Shown here piece by piece: positions 48,298-60,736 of a stretch of 64,000 nucleotides of DNA. The stretch is from Dipetalonema caudispina (lineage: Eukaryota > Nematoda > Chromadorea > Rhabditida > Onchocercidae), in contig JABVXV010000151.1 in assembly GCA_013365325.1 (NCBI GenBank), forward strand, positions 1 to 64,000, in the 5' to 3' direction. Each line of letters begins with the position of its first letter. Positions within the stretch are counted from its first letter, which is position 1. The notes beneath the pieces were generated by a model that was not told where the DNA came from, did no database searches, and saw only the letters and a program-made list of their open reading frames with translations. The translations under genes were made by a program, and so were the position numbers.

Positions 48298-51200
48298 ATG
48301 TGTCCAAGTAAGCTTTCTATTTATATAGAATTTAAAACGATTTAAATCTTGATGTGATGATTGTATCAATGTTATCTGGAGAGGGCTATAATTATTAATT
48401 TTCCCATAGGAATTCTGATTTATTTCGGAATTTCTTCTTTGTTATTCATATAACATAACATATGTTTATTTCAGTGAATTGGGATTATAGTGAAGAAGGT
48501 GAATGTGGTAAGTTCTTGCATATTTGTGATGAATTTTTCTTTTTCCTTATTCACATGAGACTTTGATAAAAATACAACTTTGAAAATAATGGAGAAATTT
48601 TCAAGAAATTAGAAGATCTATTCATACTATTGAATTTTGGAACTATCATTATTATTGTAAGATCTCGTAATGTTCTGTTGAATTCAAAAATAGAATAGAG
48701 TAGTAAATTTCAAAACTATAACATGTTGTAGCAAATTTTACAAATAAATTTTACCATCAGTAAATTTCAAATTTTGCTTTTATTTGATTTCTATACAGTC
48801 TTACTCTTTCTTATATTCCAACTGATCGCTCTTCTAGTTTCAAATAAAACTCGAAATACATCTTTCCTCTTTATTTATACTTCTTATTCTTCTTCTAATT
48901 ATTCTAGGCCCAAAATACTGGCCAAATGCTGATGGTCGTAATCAATCACCGATAAATTTGGATTTATGTTTGATGAAATATAGTACCGTGGAACCGCTTA
49001 GATTCCTTAATTATGATGTGAAATTGAAGGGTGAAATTATCAATAACGGACATTCTGGTGAATTTTCTCGAAGTTTTTTTCTTTTGAATACTGTCAATCA
49101 AAAACTGGTTTTTCTCCAAAATTTTTTCACCTAGCGTACATCAATGTGTCATATTCATCGAAGACAATACGGTTAAATCGACTGATAATAATGTTCTTAA
49201 ACGGTATTTCATAAATAATCAAGGGGTCAGTACAGAACTTACAACACTCTCTCTCTTTGTTTATTTTTTTATTTTGTTTATAAAAGTAGTAAGATATTGT
49301 ACGTCGAAACAAGCATAGAACTTCAAGATAGTTAAAACTGTCATATGGAGGAGTATTAGACTGTTTAAATCATGATAGAATTGATAAGTGAATTAAATAG
49401 AAGGATAAAGTCGTGAGATTCTTTCAAGTGGGGAATTTAATACAACGATTCTGTTTGATATACCCACTAAGTTATCATTAAGATGCTCATCGAATTGTAG
49501 AAGCCTGATCTTTGATAAATGGATATTTTGCTCTTCATCTCGGTTTCATAATTAAAGTTAGAATTATCGATGTAATTCTGTCGCAAACCGTGACAGGAAC
49601 TTTGAAATGAAATAGTTGAAGTGGTAGGATATTTCTAAAATCGGTACAAATCACAAGGATTTTTTTAAAATATCTAACAAATTTCAAAGATCTTTTTGCA
49701 TTTCATGTTTATTTTTATCAAAAAAAAAAAAAAGGAAATTCTTTTTTTTTAGTTTTCGAGTAGTATTGTTTTTAGTGCAAGTGAGACCTTGCTGTGAAAA
49801 AAGTGCACCACAAATTCAAGGTGGCGGTTTTGATCAGACTTATCGTTTGGTACAGTATCATTTCCACTGGGGATTGCATGATAATGAAGGTAAGAGCCAA
49901 TAGTTTTACTCAAATTACTTCATTATTTGTCAACTAATCGAGACAGTTACCTGACGTAGATCAGGAAAATTGTGTCAGATGAAATTTTAATGATCATGAA
50001 ATTCTAATGTAAGAAGATTCAGTTAAGTTGTAAGTTGCACTATTGAGAGGTACTTTAGCAATGTTATGGCTTTTAAAAGAGGCAACTCATAAATTGTAAG
50101 TGAAAATTGATTAAATTCAGTTCATCTCTTTTGTTTTCCCCACATATTACAGCATTCAAAATGTGTCTGAATGTTTTCTTCAGGTTCCGAGCATACTTTA
50201 GCTGGTCTACATTATCCAGCAGAGTTACATCTTGTCCATGAAGGTCTCACAAATCCTAACAAATTAGCCGTTATTGGTGTTTTCTTTGTGCTTGGTGATG
50301 ACGATAAGGCTTTGCTTCAAGAATGCACCATCCTTAATAAAATAAAAGATCCAGGTTTGCTATTCAATATTATTGATAATTACTTGCTTGTTATTTCTTT
50401 AGTTGAGGAAGAGGAATCTATCCCTTTAAACTTTTATGAATTACGAGAGAATGTTGTAAGGAATTTACGAACGTTGCATAATTTCAAATCTCTTGTTGTG
50501 ATTTAGATATGCCATTTGAAAATATTTATTTCCTTGTATTTTAAAGCCATTTGCCCATTTTCACTATCATATTTCAACTTGTTACCAAATAATAATGTTC
50601 CCTTGATTTACTGAGGCTTTTCGAAACATCTCCACTCCTCATCTTTCTCCTACGAAGAAGAAGCTTCTTGGCTAATTTGTAGGTTTAGCAAATACTTTTG
50701 AATTCCTCTAATATAGTCGAAAATACTTCACTGAAATTGCTTTACCAGATATGTAGCAAGGTTAAGATCCAAAACGGTTCGAACTTCATTCGAACTGTTT
50801 CATGTTTCTGACATCCATTCATACTCATTATCGTATTTGGAGTTTAAGTAGTTCAGTTTATTCAGTAAATTCAACATTTTGTGAACTGATGTTGCTCATA
50901 TTGATTGGTGCCTTCCTTTTGAGCAATTCCTTGAATGTATTAATCACCGCTTATCAAAACGGGATATTTTACTAAACATTCTGGAATATATTCTTTATCA
51001 AAGATTATACATATAACAATCTCTAAGGATAAATGACTCTATCGGAAATTGATGAAACTATATTTTATCTGAAAATGATTAAAAATTTTGATCGATTCCT
51101 TGAAATTTTCAATGCTTTTGTTAAGAAAAATTTGATCCCTGCTTGCAGCACAAAGTCAGCCAATACAAGAAATCGTTTTGAACGACAAGTTGCCAAAAAA

Positions 51201-51970
51201 TAGGAAATCATTTTGGCGATATGCGGGATCTTTGACTACGCCACCATGTTCTGAGGTTGTTACATGGACAATTTTCACTGAACCCATTGTTATCACCAAA
51301 TTGCAGGTACTCTTATTTCTTATTTCCCCTTCCACTGTTACCGACTTTTACCATCTTTAGTTGCATTGACGTTTTTTCGTTTTTCTTTATTTTTTAAAAG
51401 TGCTTTCACAAGAGAATCCAGGATTTTAATCTTGTTGTCATGGCTATTCAATTCGTGATTACAGAGAATAACTGCTTTAAAAATAATATGAAGCATTTTA
51501 ATTTTGTTTTAGTTTCTTAGCCTAAATCGTGTTCTTGTCATATTGACAGTTTCTATCTATTTCCATGCTCTTTCAAGTGATCGAGAGTCTTTTTTCTTCT
51601 TATTTAGATACTTCTTCTAAATATATTAATTTGGGTATTCAAATTATTCGGTCAAAGATTTATCTCTCGATTGAGGCATTAGAAATGATAGCGTAAATTA
51701 TATTATACCAGTAAGTATTATGTGCTAGCAGTGTTGCTTTCCCTTACTAATTGTGATTGTGCATAATCTGACTCAGATTCTTTAAAAAATTTCTTAAAAA
51801 ATTTCATAATTTTCAAATCCAGAATCAATTTCAAGAGATATTGTAATGCTTCTGTTTTTCAGCTTGCACTCTTCCGAAGTTTGCACGACAAAACAGGGCA
51901 CATAATGAAGAATTTTCGTCCTGTGCAGAAACTCTACGATCGCGAATTACAGCTTGTAGTAACTGCTTGA
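48298..51970 (+). CDS. alpha-carbonic anhydrase, cytosolic, 7 exons
   Basis: Catalyses reversible hydration of CO2 to bicarbonate. Exons 48298-48307, 48475-48507, 48908-49057, 49776-49889, 50184-50354, 51149-51306, 51863-51970; GT-AG introns with matching phase, 247 residues, close to the usual ~260. Zn ligands are H93 and H95 (QYHFHWG) and H118 (AELHLVH). Also present are the proton-shuttle His (H63 in INNGHS), the gatekeeper Glu and Thr (E105 in GSEHT, T189/T190 in GSLTTPPC), the entry motif NQSPINL (26-32) and the C-terminal NFRPVQ. The protein begins [15 protein letters not shown] with no signal peptide and has no C-terminal anchor, so it is predicted soluble and intracellular. The first exon contributes only ten bases (ATGTGTCCAA), making its start the least certain part; an ATG is also formed across the first junction (A|TG). 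AATAAA follows at 52235-52240. Confidence 0.95.
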
Positions 51971-53083
51971 TTTTTTTTTTTCGATTAATTTGATTTATGA
52001 AAACTATGGGATATTAAAGAATGATCGTCATAATTTGTGTTAGAAGATGTAGTACTTTATTTGTGTCATATACGCTATATACGAATGGAAGTTCACTTAC
52101 ATTCTGTTAATTATAGATAAATATCGCTTTTACGGCGGCTCTTTAGTGTAGTAAAGCAGCGCATCTTGCTATTCTATAAATCTTTCGCTTTGAAATATGA
52201 AGGTTGTTATGAATTCAGAATATGCAAAATTTGGAATAAAATTATGCATTTTTACTAATCGGATAACAGACTATTAGTATGACTTGTTATTGAAATGCAC
52301 CAGGAAAAACATATAAATCCGATAAAATTGTTTTCGCTCGAACTTGACAACACTATAAATGCTAGTAATTGTTGTTTATTGCAGAATCGCCATAAAAATC
52401 TTTGCAAAATATTCACTTTTTAAGAGTTAAATATCGAGTGTTTGTGCAAAAAAGTCATAGGAAAATAAATTTGCGGTATATTCTATCTTTCTAGGATATT
52501 CTTTTTTTTTTGTTAATTTTTTTTTTTTTTTTTTTTTTTGGGAAGGAGGGGAGATCTCTGTTTTATAATTTCTGGAAATACAGTTTGAAACTATAGCAAT
52601 TTGATCGAGGAAGGGAGTGATTAACTATCGAAAATGCAATCAAATTAGAAATTTTTGAAAGGATCGAACTAAATGCTATAATTGCTAAATACTGAGGGAA
52701 ATAATACACCTCTCGGGAATTTATGGTAGTTGAAAACTGTATGCTGTTAGTGCATAAGAGGTGTGGAGCAATCTTACAGCTTCGCGATATTTTCCTCACT
52801 TTATTTCGGATGCAAGTTTCTCAATATTTCTACAATCTAAACTAATGGATATGGAAATGAGAAGATAAGAAGGATTGTAAGTTAATACTAACATTAAGTC
52901 CTTGAAAAAAACAAAGAAATCCATGACATCCAATAAAATCACCGTCTATTAAGAAATTCGCTTTCGAAATTGCGTAAACTTTCATTTTATTACAGTTAGG
53001 TTTAAATATCTTTTTTTAACAAAAAACTTGTTTAAGCCTAGCTGTAATAAGTTAATATAGGAGCTATAACATCAGGCCATTTT
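51971..53083. other. 3' flank of the carbonic anhydrase gene
   Basis: Contains the probable polyadenylation signal AATAAA (52235-52240), long T-tracts (52502-52541) and the imperfect inverted repeat at 52987-53050. No gene recognised. Confidence 0.55.
52987..53050. repeat. 20-bp inverted repeat (hairpin) at the edge of repeat copy 1
   Basis: TTATTACAGTTAGGTTTAAA (52987-53006) and TTTAAGCCTAGCTGTAATAA (53031-53050) are reverse complements except at two positions, with a 24-nt loop. A related string, TTTAAATCTAATTGTTAC, lies at about 60024-60041 just outside repeat copy 2, so it may mark the outer end of the repeated element. Confidence 0.7.
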
Positions 53084-54070
53084 TGCTAATAGTTTGTCTT
53101 TACGGTGTAGAAAGCCATGCTTCGAAATTTGCTGAATTCTTGAAAGCATCCTGTTGTGTTTTTTCTAAAAGTTGTTTAGATGGTCGAGAAGAAGGTAGTG
53201 ATCGTCGGAAGATCCGACAGTGACAAATGTGGCGGATAAGGAAGAACTTTTTTTTTTGCTCCATTATTTGTTCATCTTCTGAAATTGTTGTCTTGGAGAA
53301 TTAAGCCTTATCTGTTGATCGATGCCCATCACACTTCTAGGTACATATCATCTTACAAATATATAAGATTGCTGGAGAATTCATTATTATCCATACTACA
53401 ATTAGTCATATGGCCCTTCAGCAAAGAAGCTTGACAGGTGGCTAACCTCTTGAAGTGACCGGTAATCAAAAAAATTGTCATTTTGAAATGTCTCTTCTAT
53501 TTTACGTCACAATGAACCATTTTTCGATCGCATTATAACGTAGAATGAAGCAAGAAGAAGCATCAAAGCACTTCGCAAAGCCAAATTTAAGCCCAATATT
53601 GGATACGACCATTGTTTTGTGGCCAGTTGCTGCTAGGCTTGTTAAATCCTGGTGAAACAATTTCAACAGAGATGTCTGTTCAAAACATCGATATCCTGGT
53701 GAAACAATTTCAACAGAGATGTCTGCTCAAAACATCGATGATATGTACCTAGAAGTGTGATGGGTATCGATCAATCGATAATTTCCTTTAATTGGTTATT
53801 GTTAACTCTTGGTGACCGATCACCACTTCCTTTACCTTCAAGTCCCTTGCTTCCTTCGCAGAACTTCCTGGACCAAATACGTTGCCGATATTATGAATTG
53901 TCGTAACTTATGAATTCATACACAAATTCACTCCGGTTTGTTTTCTGTCTTATTTCATTTTCAAAATTAGTCCAACAGCAAACGCCATATGTTATTTGCA
54001 AGGAAACATAATGCAAATAAAATAATAAATTTATTTGAGATTGTATTCCAATCCCAAATTGCAAAGTTGC
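53084..54070. mobile_element. dispersed repeat, copy 1 (layout A-B-C)
   Basis: Non-autonomous repeat shared with 59128-59985. Segment A (53084-53314) and segment C (53775-54070) match copy 2 in reverse complement, while core B (53353-53736) matches copy 2 in the same direction. B is bounded by 38-bp near-perfect inverted repeats (53315-53352 and 53737-53774; GATGATATGTACCTAGAAGT and its complement). Within B, 47 bp are tandemly duplicated (53646-53692, 53693-53739); copy 2 has a single unit. No transposase motif is visible in any frame. Which mobile family it belongs to, if any, cannot be told here. Confidence 0.75.
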
Positions 54071-57000
54071 CTTTGCTAACAAAAATACATCAAAAAATGT
54101 TAATCAATGGATTCATCAGGCATATTATTAGGAGATCAAAAGATAATGAAAAATAAAAGCAATTTATTCGCAGATTATAATGAATGCATGTGGAGATCAA
54201 TAAATACAAAAAAGAGTGAAAATCAAGAAATATATGATCACAGCATTTAACAAATATCGTGAAAAAGTTGGCTTGCAATTGTTGAAATTATAAAAGTGAC
54301 AGCTTTGGAAACAGAAATGTTCAACGATCAGTCTGCTATATTTGTAACTATCTTTTGAACATCAATGTCTTTAACAACGATGTTTATCATCGTGTCAACC
54401 TTTGATATTTCTAATCAGTTCATCAGGTTGTTTTACAATATTGTAACAGATGGTATGGAAAATATCCTGATCAATGATGACTTCAGTATTATAATAAACC
54501 TGACTTTTGATAGATACATTTCTGATTTTATTGGTGTTCCTGTCATAAAAGGGTTTCCTGCCAGTACCAATGCCTTAATATATTTTTTCATAATTATGGT
54601 TAGATGTTAATACAGAGTTTTAAATGAATTATGGTAAATGATGTTCTTCCGATATTCAACGTAACAGTTCAAATTCACTTAATTTATTCAGGTCACTGGG
54701 TCAAGGTTTCTGTTAACATGTCTGGATATATTAGAATGTAAATGGGGCGGTAGAGACTAAATTTTGTGAGCAGAAATTGACAGCTGAGAAGCTATCTGAA
54801 CAGAAATCAATCTTTAAGCGCTATTTGCCTTCAGTCCTAGACAAGTCAAAAGCGCAGAAATGAATGCCTTCAAGAATATTGGAATTTCATGGGATGATGG
54901 ATGATTTGAATCAGTCCTTTTTAGTGTTGTTCATAGTCTATAAGAGTTATTTTAAATTGACTTATCTGTGCTTCACTCTCTTATCAATCAATTATCATCT
55001 CAATGAATGAAACACTAAACCTAAATCAGATGAATTATCCACTTCATCAATAAATCCATATATGTTCAGCTGAATTTTTGATATATGATTGATTTCTAAG
55101 TTGAGATAAAATTTGAGATGAAGGTGAAATGTGGCATTGAAATAACGCAAGGAAACTGCAGGGAAATTGCCCGGAAAGTTAGACCATTCATTGTTCGTTC
55201 CGGTTGAAACTGGAATGCAATGAAAGGAATGGAAATTAATTCTTTTTTTTTTTATTTATTACTGACTTTTCTTTTTTTTCAAATTTTTATTATTATTTTC
55301 TCCTTCTTTAGGTTTTTCATTTATTTTTTTGATCTCTCTAAGGGCTTTTTTAATGGTGTGATAAATTCAGTACTTATAGATTTAGGAATTTGATATTACT
55401 AAAAAGGTGCATATGAGTTTTAATGTTTGAATTAGAAGAGTTATTATTTTTATTATTTTTATTTTTATAGTTCACGTAAGAAGACGTTGCATTTGCAGAT
55501 GTGATGAATTGTAAGTTTTATTGGTAGCATGCATTTTAGCAAGATTACATGCAGAATGCAAGTTAATTAAGGTTTGGACGTGTCTTCGTGTTGGATAGTA
55601 TTGATTAAATGTGAAGGCATTGCTTCTATAGAGTTTTAAATAGCTATTATAATTTTTATCAGGAAATTAATTCAATATGAAAATACCATCCAACCTCTGA
55701 TGGATAATTTTACAACTTTCAATCACCTGCATTTCATGGCATAACTGAATTCGAATATCCAATAGAATTATGATATCTTTTGCTTACATAGTTCCTGCTA
55801 ATACGAAATGCAAAAAAAAAAAGAAAAATGCAGTTTGTTTCGCATCTGCAGAGCAAATATTTAGCATTACGGGAATTCTGAACGCTGAAGGCACTAGAAA
55901 CCGGTTTCTGCAACTGATGATTTTGTGATTCAGAATGATATTTCTGCACTCCTACTACCATTTTACAATTTTAATGACCAATTCTTGAAGATATTTATTG
56001 AATCAAATGAAACTTCAATTGATTACTTGAAATTTTATTGATATCAATAGCAAATGCTCAACAGCAAATGCATCTGATGAAGTAATGGAGAATATTTGTA
56101 TACTGATCACAGCTCATCAATGTGTTATTTTCAAATTATCAGTTGCAAATTTAACAAGATAAATATCGCTCACTAAAATTGCCTGAGCTAAAGTCGTAGT
56201 TAAATGTGAAAGAAATTGATTGCAATTAATTCCATATGAAATAACACTCAATGCAGTCATTTCAAAAATAATTTTTCCTTCTATATATAATTTGACAGTG
56301 AACCAGGTGTTCATTTCCAAAAAAATGAATAATTAGGACGTTCAAGCAATAAGAAGAAAAAGGCAATATCGCGGTTTTCAATAAAAATCGAACAAAGAAA
56401 CTACGAACGATAAATGAGGTCATTGTGTTTGAATGCTACATCAACCTCCTCTCTTCCCGCTGTGAATTAATCTCATTTCATTCTTGAAATTTTGGAAAAA
56501 CTAAATTCATATGATACATTATAAATATAAACCAATAAATATACAGAAATAAATATGTATATGTATATATACATGTGATTTGCTTTTTTTTTTTGATCAT
56601 CGATAACCTAATATTTGTTATCGTGCTATGAAGACCTCATTTCACATTTCAAAATATTGTCGTACTTCTCGAGAACTATTGGGGAGATTTTTTTTCTTGT
56701 ACTACTATCATTTAAAAGGACATGCATTCAGTTGATGATAGTAATCGTTATTTCAGGTCAATTCAGTGTCTTTCAAATCGATTTAATTTGATACACACAA
56801 CCCATCAGCAGTTCATCATCAAACGATGGATATTTGTTCAGTAATTTTTCTTATGGTTAAATAAATGAAACAAACATTGTCACTTTCCTTGTCATCCATT
56901 TCACTGAACACACAATGTTTACTTTGGAAAGTTTTAAATTGAACTACTTTTTGCCATCTTAAGATTTATACTTCTTGCAAAAATAACATTTGCTAGATCC

Positions 57001-58365
57001 TTTCACTCAGAAATATTATAGTATAATTATGTGAGTTCAAGTATTTCCTTGAATCAACGCAGGAAATTGGAAGGTGTTCCAAAAATATTGCACTAATTTT
57101 TGTAATAATTTCATTGCATTGATAAAATGGTAAAAATTATGGTAAAATTTTCTTCTATTGAATAAAAGTTCTTTTTTGCTCACTTCTGTAATTGTAATTT
57201 CCATTCCAAAATCCGATATGAACACCTCATTAGAACGCAAAAATTACAACGATTGAGTGATGTTAGAAAGCTGATGGGACATATTATCATTGGAAGCGTC
57301 GAACAAATGTAGAAATCTTTTTCGCCATTATCGTTGACTGGTAGTGCATCGATAGTTTGACGACTGCTATCGTAGGCCTCTGGGGAGACTCATAAAATGG
57401 CCGTTGTTGAACGACCGACAAACAGCCAACAAACCAAGCAAAAAAATGAAAAAATAATAAAAAGGAATCTTTATGGGAGTTTATTTCCAGATTTCCGAAT
57501 GCCGCCTACTCCATCTTTACATGGTGGGGTCATCCATTCAGCAGTATCATAGTAGCATTAGCAGTAGCAGCTGTTCTCTTCATAATTTCTTACTTGTCAT
57601 TACTACCATAATCACTACTCGTTGTTGAAATTTCATCCTACTGCTATCGTTATCATTTATGCTACTATTAAACTTACTATCATCCTTATTGTTACTACAA
57701 ATATGTCCTTTCATCTCTGAATTAATATAATATGAACATTGCTGTACTTCTTGCAAGAATAAAAACTTCCTTCCTTCTGCTTTTCCCGCATTGGTATTCT
57801 TTTATTCAAATTTCAGAGAAAGGGCTAATATTCGTTCTCTTTTTCCCAAAACATAAACTTCCCTTTACTTCTACGTTCACTGTTATGGTGCATTTTTTTT
57901 TTTTGCTACTTTTTTAAAAGGATTTTCTCTTTTATCCTTGAAATTTTCTCCGTTTAATTCCGAAAATTTCCTCTTTCTTCCGATTTTTTTTTTTTTTTTC
58001 ATACATACTTTTATGGCTTTCATGTCCTTGAAAATGTTCATCTGATGATGAGTAAACGCACAAATGTCACTATAATTGCTGATGATTTACAACTTTTTCA
58101 GGATTTATCGTTACTGACTACTTTAGTAAGCATTGATCCCATCAATTTCATGTCCGTAGGACTGTTTTTGGAATTAAGCAATTTTGTCTCAGTTAATTAT
58201 CAATTTTGTTGGAAAAATTTACTAAAGCTTTGCTTCGAGTAGTATTGCTGTGGTATAATCATTTATTAAAAACGTACTCACAATTAACAACACATAGTAA
58301 TTAGTGTAGTTAAACTATCTTCTACTTATTCGTCATTTCATGGACGATTTGTGCCAACATAAAAA
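54071..58365. other. 4.3-kb region between the two repeat copies
   Basis: AT-rich. Open frames of 60-80 codons occur on both strands (54365-54610 and 58045-58242 on plus; 55734-55961, 56117-56320 and 57037-57240 on minus) and some have coding-like composition, but none shows a domain and I could not join them by splice phase. A short pyrimidine/ATG patch near 57490-57540 looks exon-like but remains unsupported. Confidence 0.45.
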
Positions 58366-58870
58366 TTAAATTTTTTTTTTTTTTTTTTTACGTCGTTCAG
58401 TTAGCAATATATGATAGTAATGGTTCGAAATTGACAGATTTGATGCTATTGAGCTTAGTGTAGATAGTAGTGATACGTTGATACGAATGAGTGCAGATGA
58501 TCGATCAATTACTACATGCTGTATAATACTACATGAATTGTGAATATCGAACAATGGAAAAAAGAATGTATTCAGTGCAAATTGCACTTTAAATTCCTTA
58601 TCATACAGTGAAATTTGATATTTGTAGTAACTGAAATGCGAAGTCATTTTTGCATAGCGTGAACAGATCGTTGTCTTCTTTGCTCTGTTCAAATTTACTA
58701 CATTTTTATCGGAATTTGGTATAGAATATAGCAATACATCAACTTTATCATTTATCATCCGGTAGGCATCCAGAATATTGATGACAGTATATTCTGCTAT
58801 AAAGGAACAAAAAAGTTAGCAGTTCCTTCAACATCTTGTGAACTTAACCTTTCGTTAGGATAATTTTCAT
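58366..58870 (-). CDS. possible two-exon uncharacterised protein
   Basis: A 22-nt first exon (58870-58849, MKIILTK plus one base, donor G|GTTAAG) joins in phase, over a 52-nt intron, to a long minus-strand frame from 58796 (acceptor TTTATAG) reading AEYTVINILDAYRMINDK. It is open for about 140 codons to 58366, unusual for this base composition, giving at most 150 residues. The tail runs into a T-tract (poly-Lys), so the true end is probably a donor near 58390 (ACGAC|GTAAAA) and further exons may exist. The composition is ordinary soluble (no signal peptide, no long hydrophobic run). No family recognised. Confidence 0.35.
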
Positions 58871-59127
58871 TAGTATTCATTAGCATATTGTCGTACTAGT
58901 TATTGATGAATAATTAGGCTACTATGCGATACTATTATATACATTAATTTTATCGTTTTTTTCTTTTCTTGTATTCTATACTCAAAAATGTTACTAAACA
59001 ACCTAGTTTCATCATATCGTTTCACGTACTGGATGGATTTCACTGATAAGATGACAGATACCCAATATATTCATTATTTTGATAGAAATATCTTAGCAAA
59101 ATTATTATTCAGAGTAAGGGAAACTGC

Positions 59128-59985
59128 AACTTTGCAATTTGGGATTGGAATACGATCTCAAATAAATTTGATTATTATTTTATCTGCTTATGTTTCCTTG
59201 CAAATAACATATGGCGTTTGCTGTTGGACTAATTTTGAAAATGAAATAAGACAGAAAACAAATCGGAGTGAATTTGTGTATGAATTCATAAGTTACGACA
59301 ATTCATAATATCAGCAACGTATTTGGTCCAGGAAGTTCTGCGAAGGAAGCAAGGGACTTGAAGGTAAAGGAAGTGGTGATCGGTCACCAAGAGTTAACAA
59401 TAACCAATTAAAGGAAATTATCGAAGTTGATTCTTACAAATATATAAGATTGCTGGAGAATTCATTATTATCCATACTACAATTAGTCATATGGCCCTTC
59501 AGCGAAGAAGCTTGACAGGTGGCTAACCTCTTGAAGTGACCGGTAATCAAAAAAATTGTCATTTTGAAATGTCTCTTCTATTTTACGTCACAATGAACCA
59601 TTTTTCGATCGCATTATAACGTAGAATGAAGCAAGAAGAAGCAACAAAGCACTTTGCAAAGCCAAATTTGAACCCAATATTGGATACGACCATTGTTTTG
59701 TGGCCAGTTGCTGCTAGGCTAGTTAAATCCTGGTGAAACAATTTCAACAGAGATGTCTGCTCAAAACATCGATGATATGTACCTAGAAGTGTGATGGGCA
59801 TCGATCAACAGATAAGGCTTAATTCTCCAAGACAACAATTTCAGAAGATGAACAAATAATGGAGCAAAAAAAAAAGTTCTTCCTTATCCGCCACATTTGA
59901 CACAGTCGGATCTTCCGACGACCACGCAAGGCAAAAAATTCTTCAGTCAAACAGCTTTCTACATCACAAATTAGCACAGCTAGCC
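59128..59985. mobile_element. dispersed repeat, copy 2 (layout C'-B-A')
   Basis: Second copy of the 53-kb repeat. C' (59128-59427) and A' (59809-59985) are reverse complements of the flanks of copy 1, but core B (59431-59771) keeps the orientation of copy 1. The right-hand 38-bp inverted repeat is intact (59772-59809), while the left one is almost completely lost, leaving only a few bases at 59427-59431. Sequence identity with copy 1 is very high in B and C and drops toward the outer edge of A. Confidence 0.75.
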
Positions 59986-60512
59986 TGATTATTATGGTTC
60001 TTATTTTGATTATCAAAGACGTATTTAAATCTAATTGTTACACAATTCCAAAAGCCTATTTTATGTATCAACTTAATAATATTATGATCTTTCTTTATGA
60101 TTAATTGAAATTATAATGCTCATTTCAACCATATTACCCTAAATTTCAATACTTCTTTATTGTTAAAAATAGGAAGTACCCATTACCACCTTGGCTTTTA
60201 TTATGATATTACAGAAAAGACAGGTGAAATAAAAAAAGAGAAAAACTCACCAATGGAATAGTAATGAAAGCAAAAGGTATTACCAAAAGAATTAAGCAGA
60301 ACAAGTTCATGTCATCTCCTAGGTAATTTCACCTTAACTTAACATTATCTATTAATTAAGCTTACACCTATTATCGATCATTTCATTTCTCATCCTGTTA
60401 ACTCTTTTCCCGAGTTATACCTACCACCGCGCCGTTAACCAATCATATAGCTGTCATATTTTCCGATCAAATTTCGAACTGTGGGAGGTGCGCTTGGCGG
60501 TGTGTATACATA

Positions 60513-60588
60513 CTATATATATATATATATATGTGTATGTGTATGTGTATGTGTATGTATGTGTGTATGTGTGTGTATGTGTGTGTGT
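60513..60588. repeat. (AT)n-(GTAT/GT)n compound microsatellite
   Basis: TA run followed by GTAT and GT units, uninterrupted for about 75 nt. Confidence 0.92.
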
Positions 60589-60693
60589 CTAAACCCGCAA
60601 CCATAGAACACATTTTATTTGTGTGCAGAGGGAGTAGTAGCATTTGCTGCTATCTGTTTATCGTGTTGATGGTAGTATCCTGAAGAGAACCCT

Positions 60694-60702
60694 TCCACCA
60701 CC

Positions 60703-60736
<34 letters not shown>

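Noticed and set aside
49127..49312. Minus-strand 61-codon frame inside a carbonic anhydrase intron
   Set aside because: Short, no ATG/splice context, composition typical of random AT-rich sequence.
57490..57540. Exon-like stretch MPPTPSLHGGVIHSA after a TTTCCAG acceptor
   Set aside because: Only about 15 codons, the donor is weak, and no partner exon was found.
59583..59801. 72-codon minus frame in repeat core B as a possible transposase
   Set aside because: No DD(E/D), helix-turn-helix or other transposase motif; the equivalent frame in copy 1 is disrupted by the 47-bp duplication.
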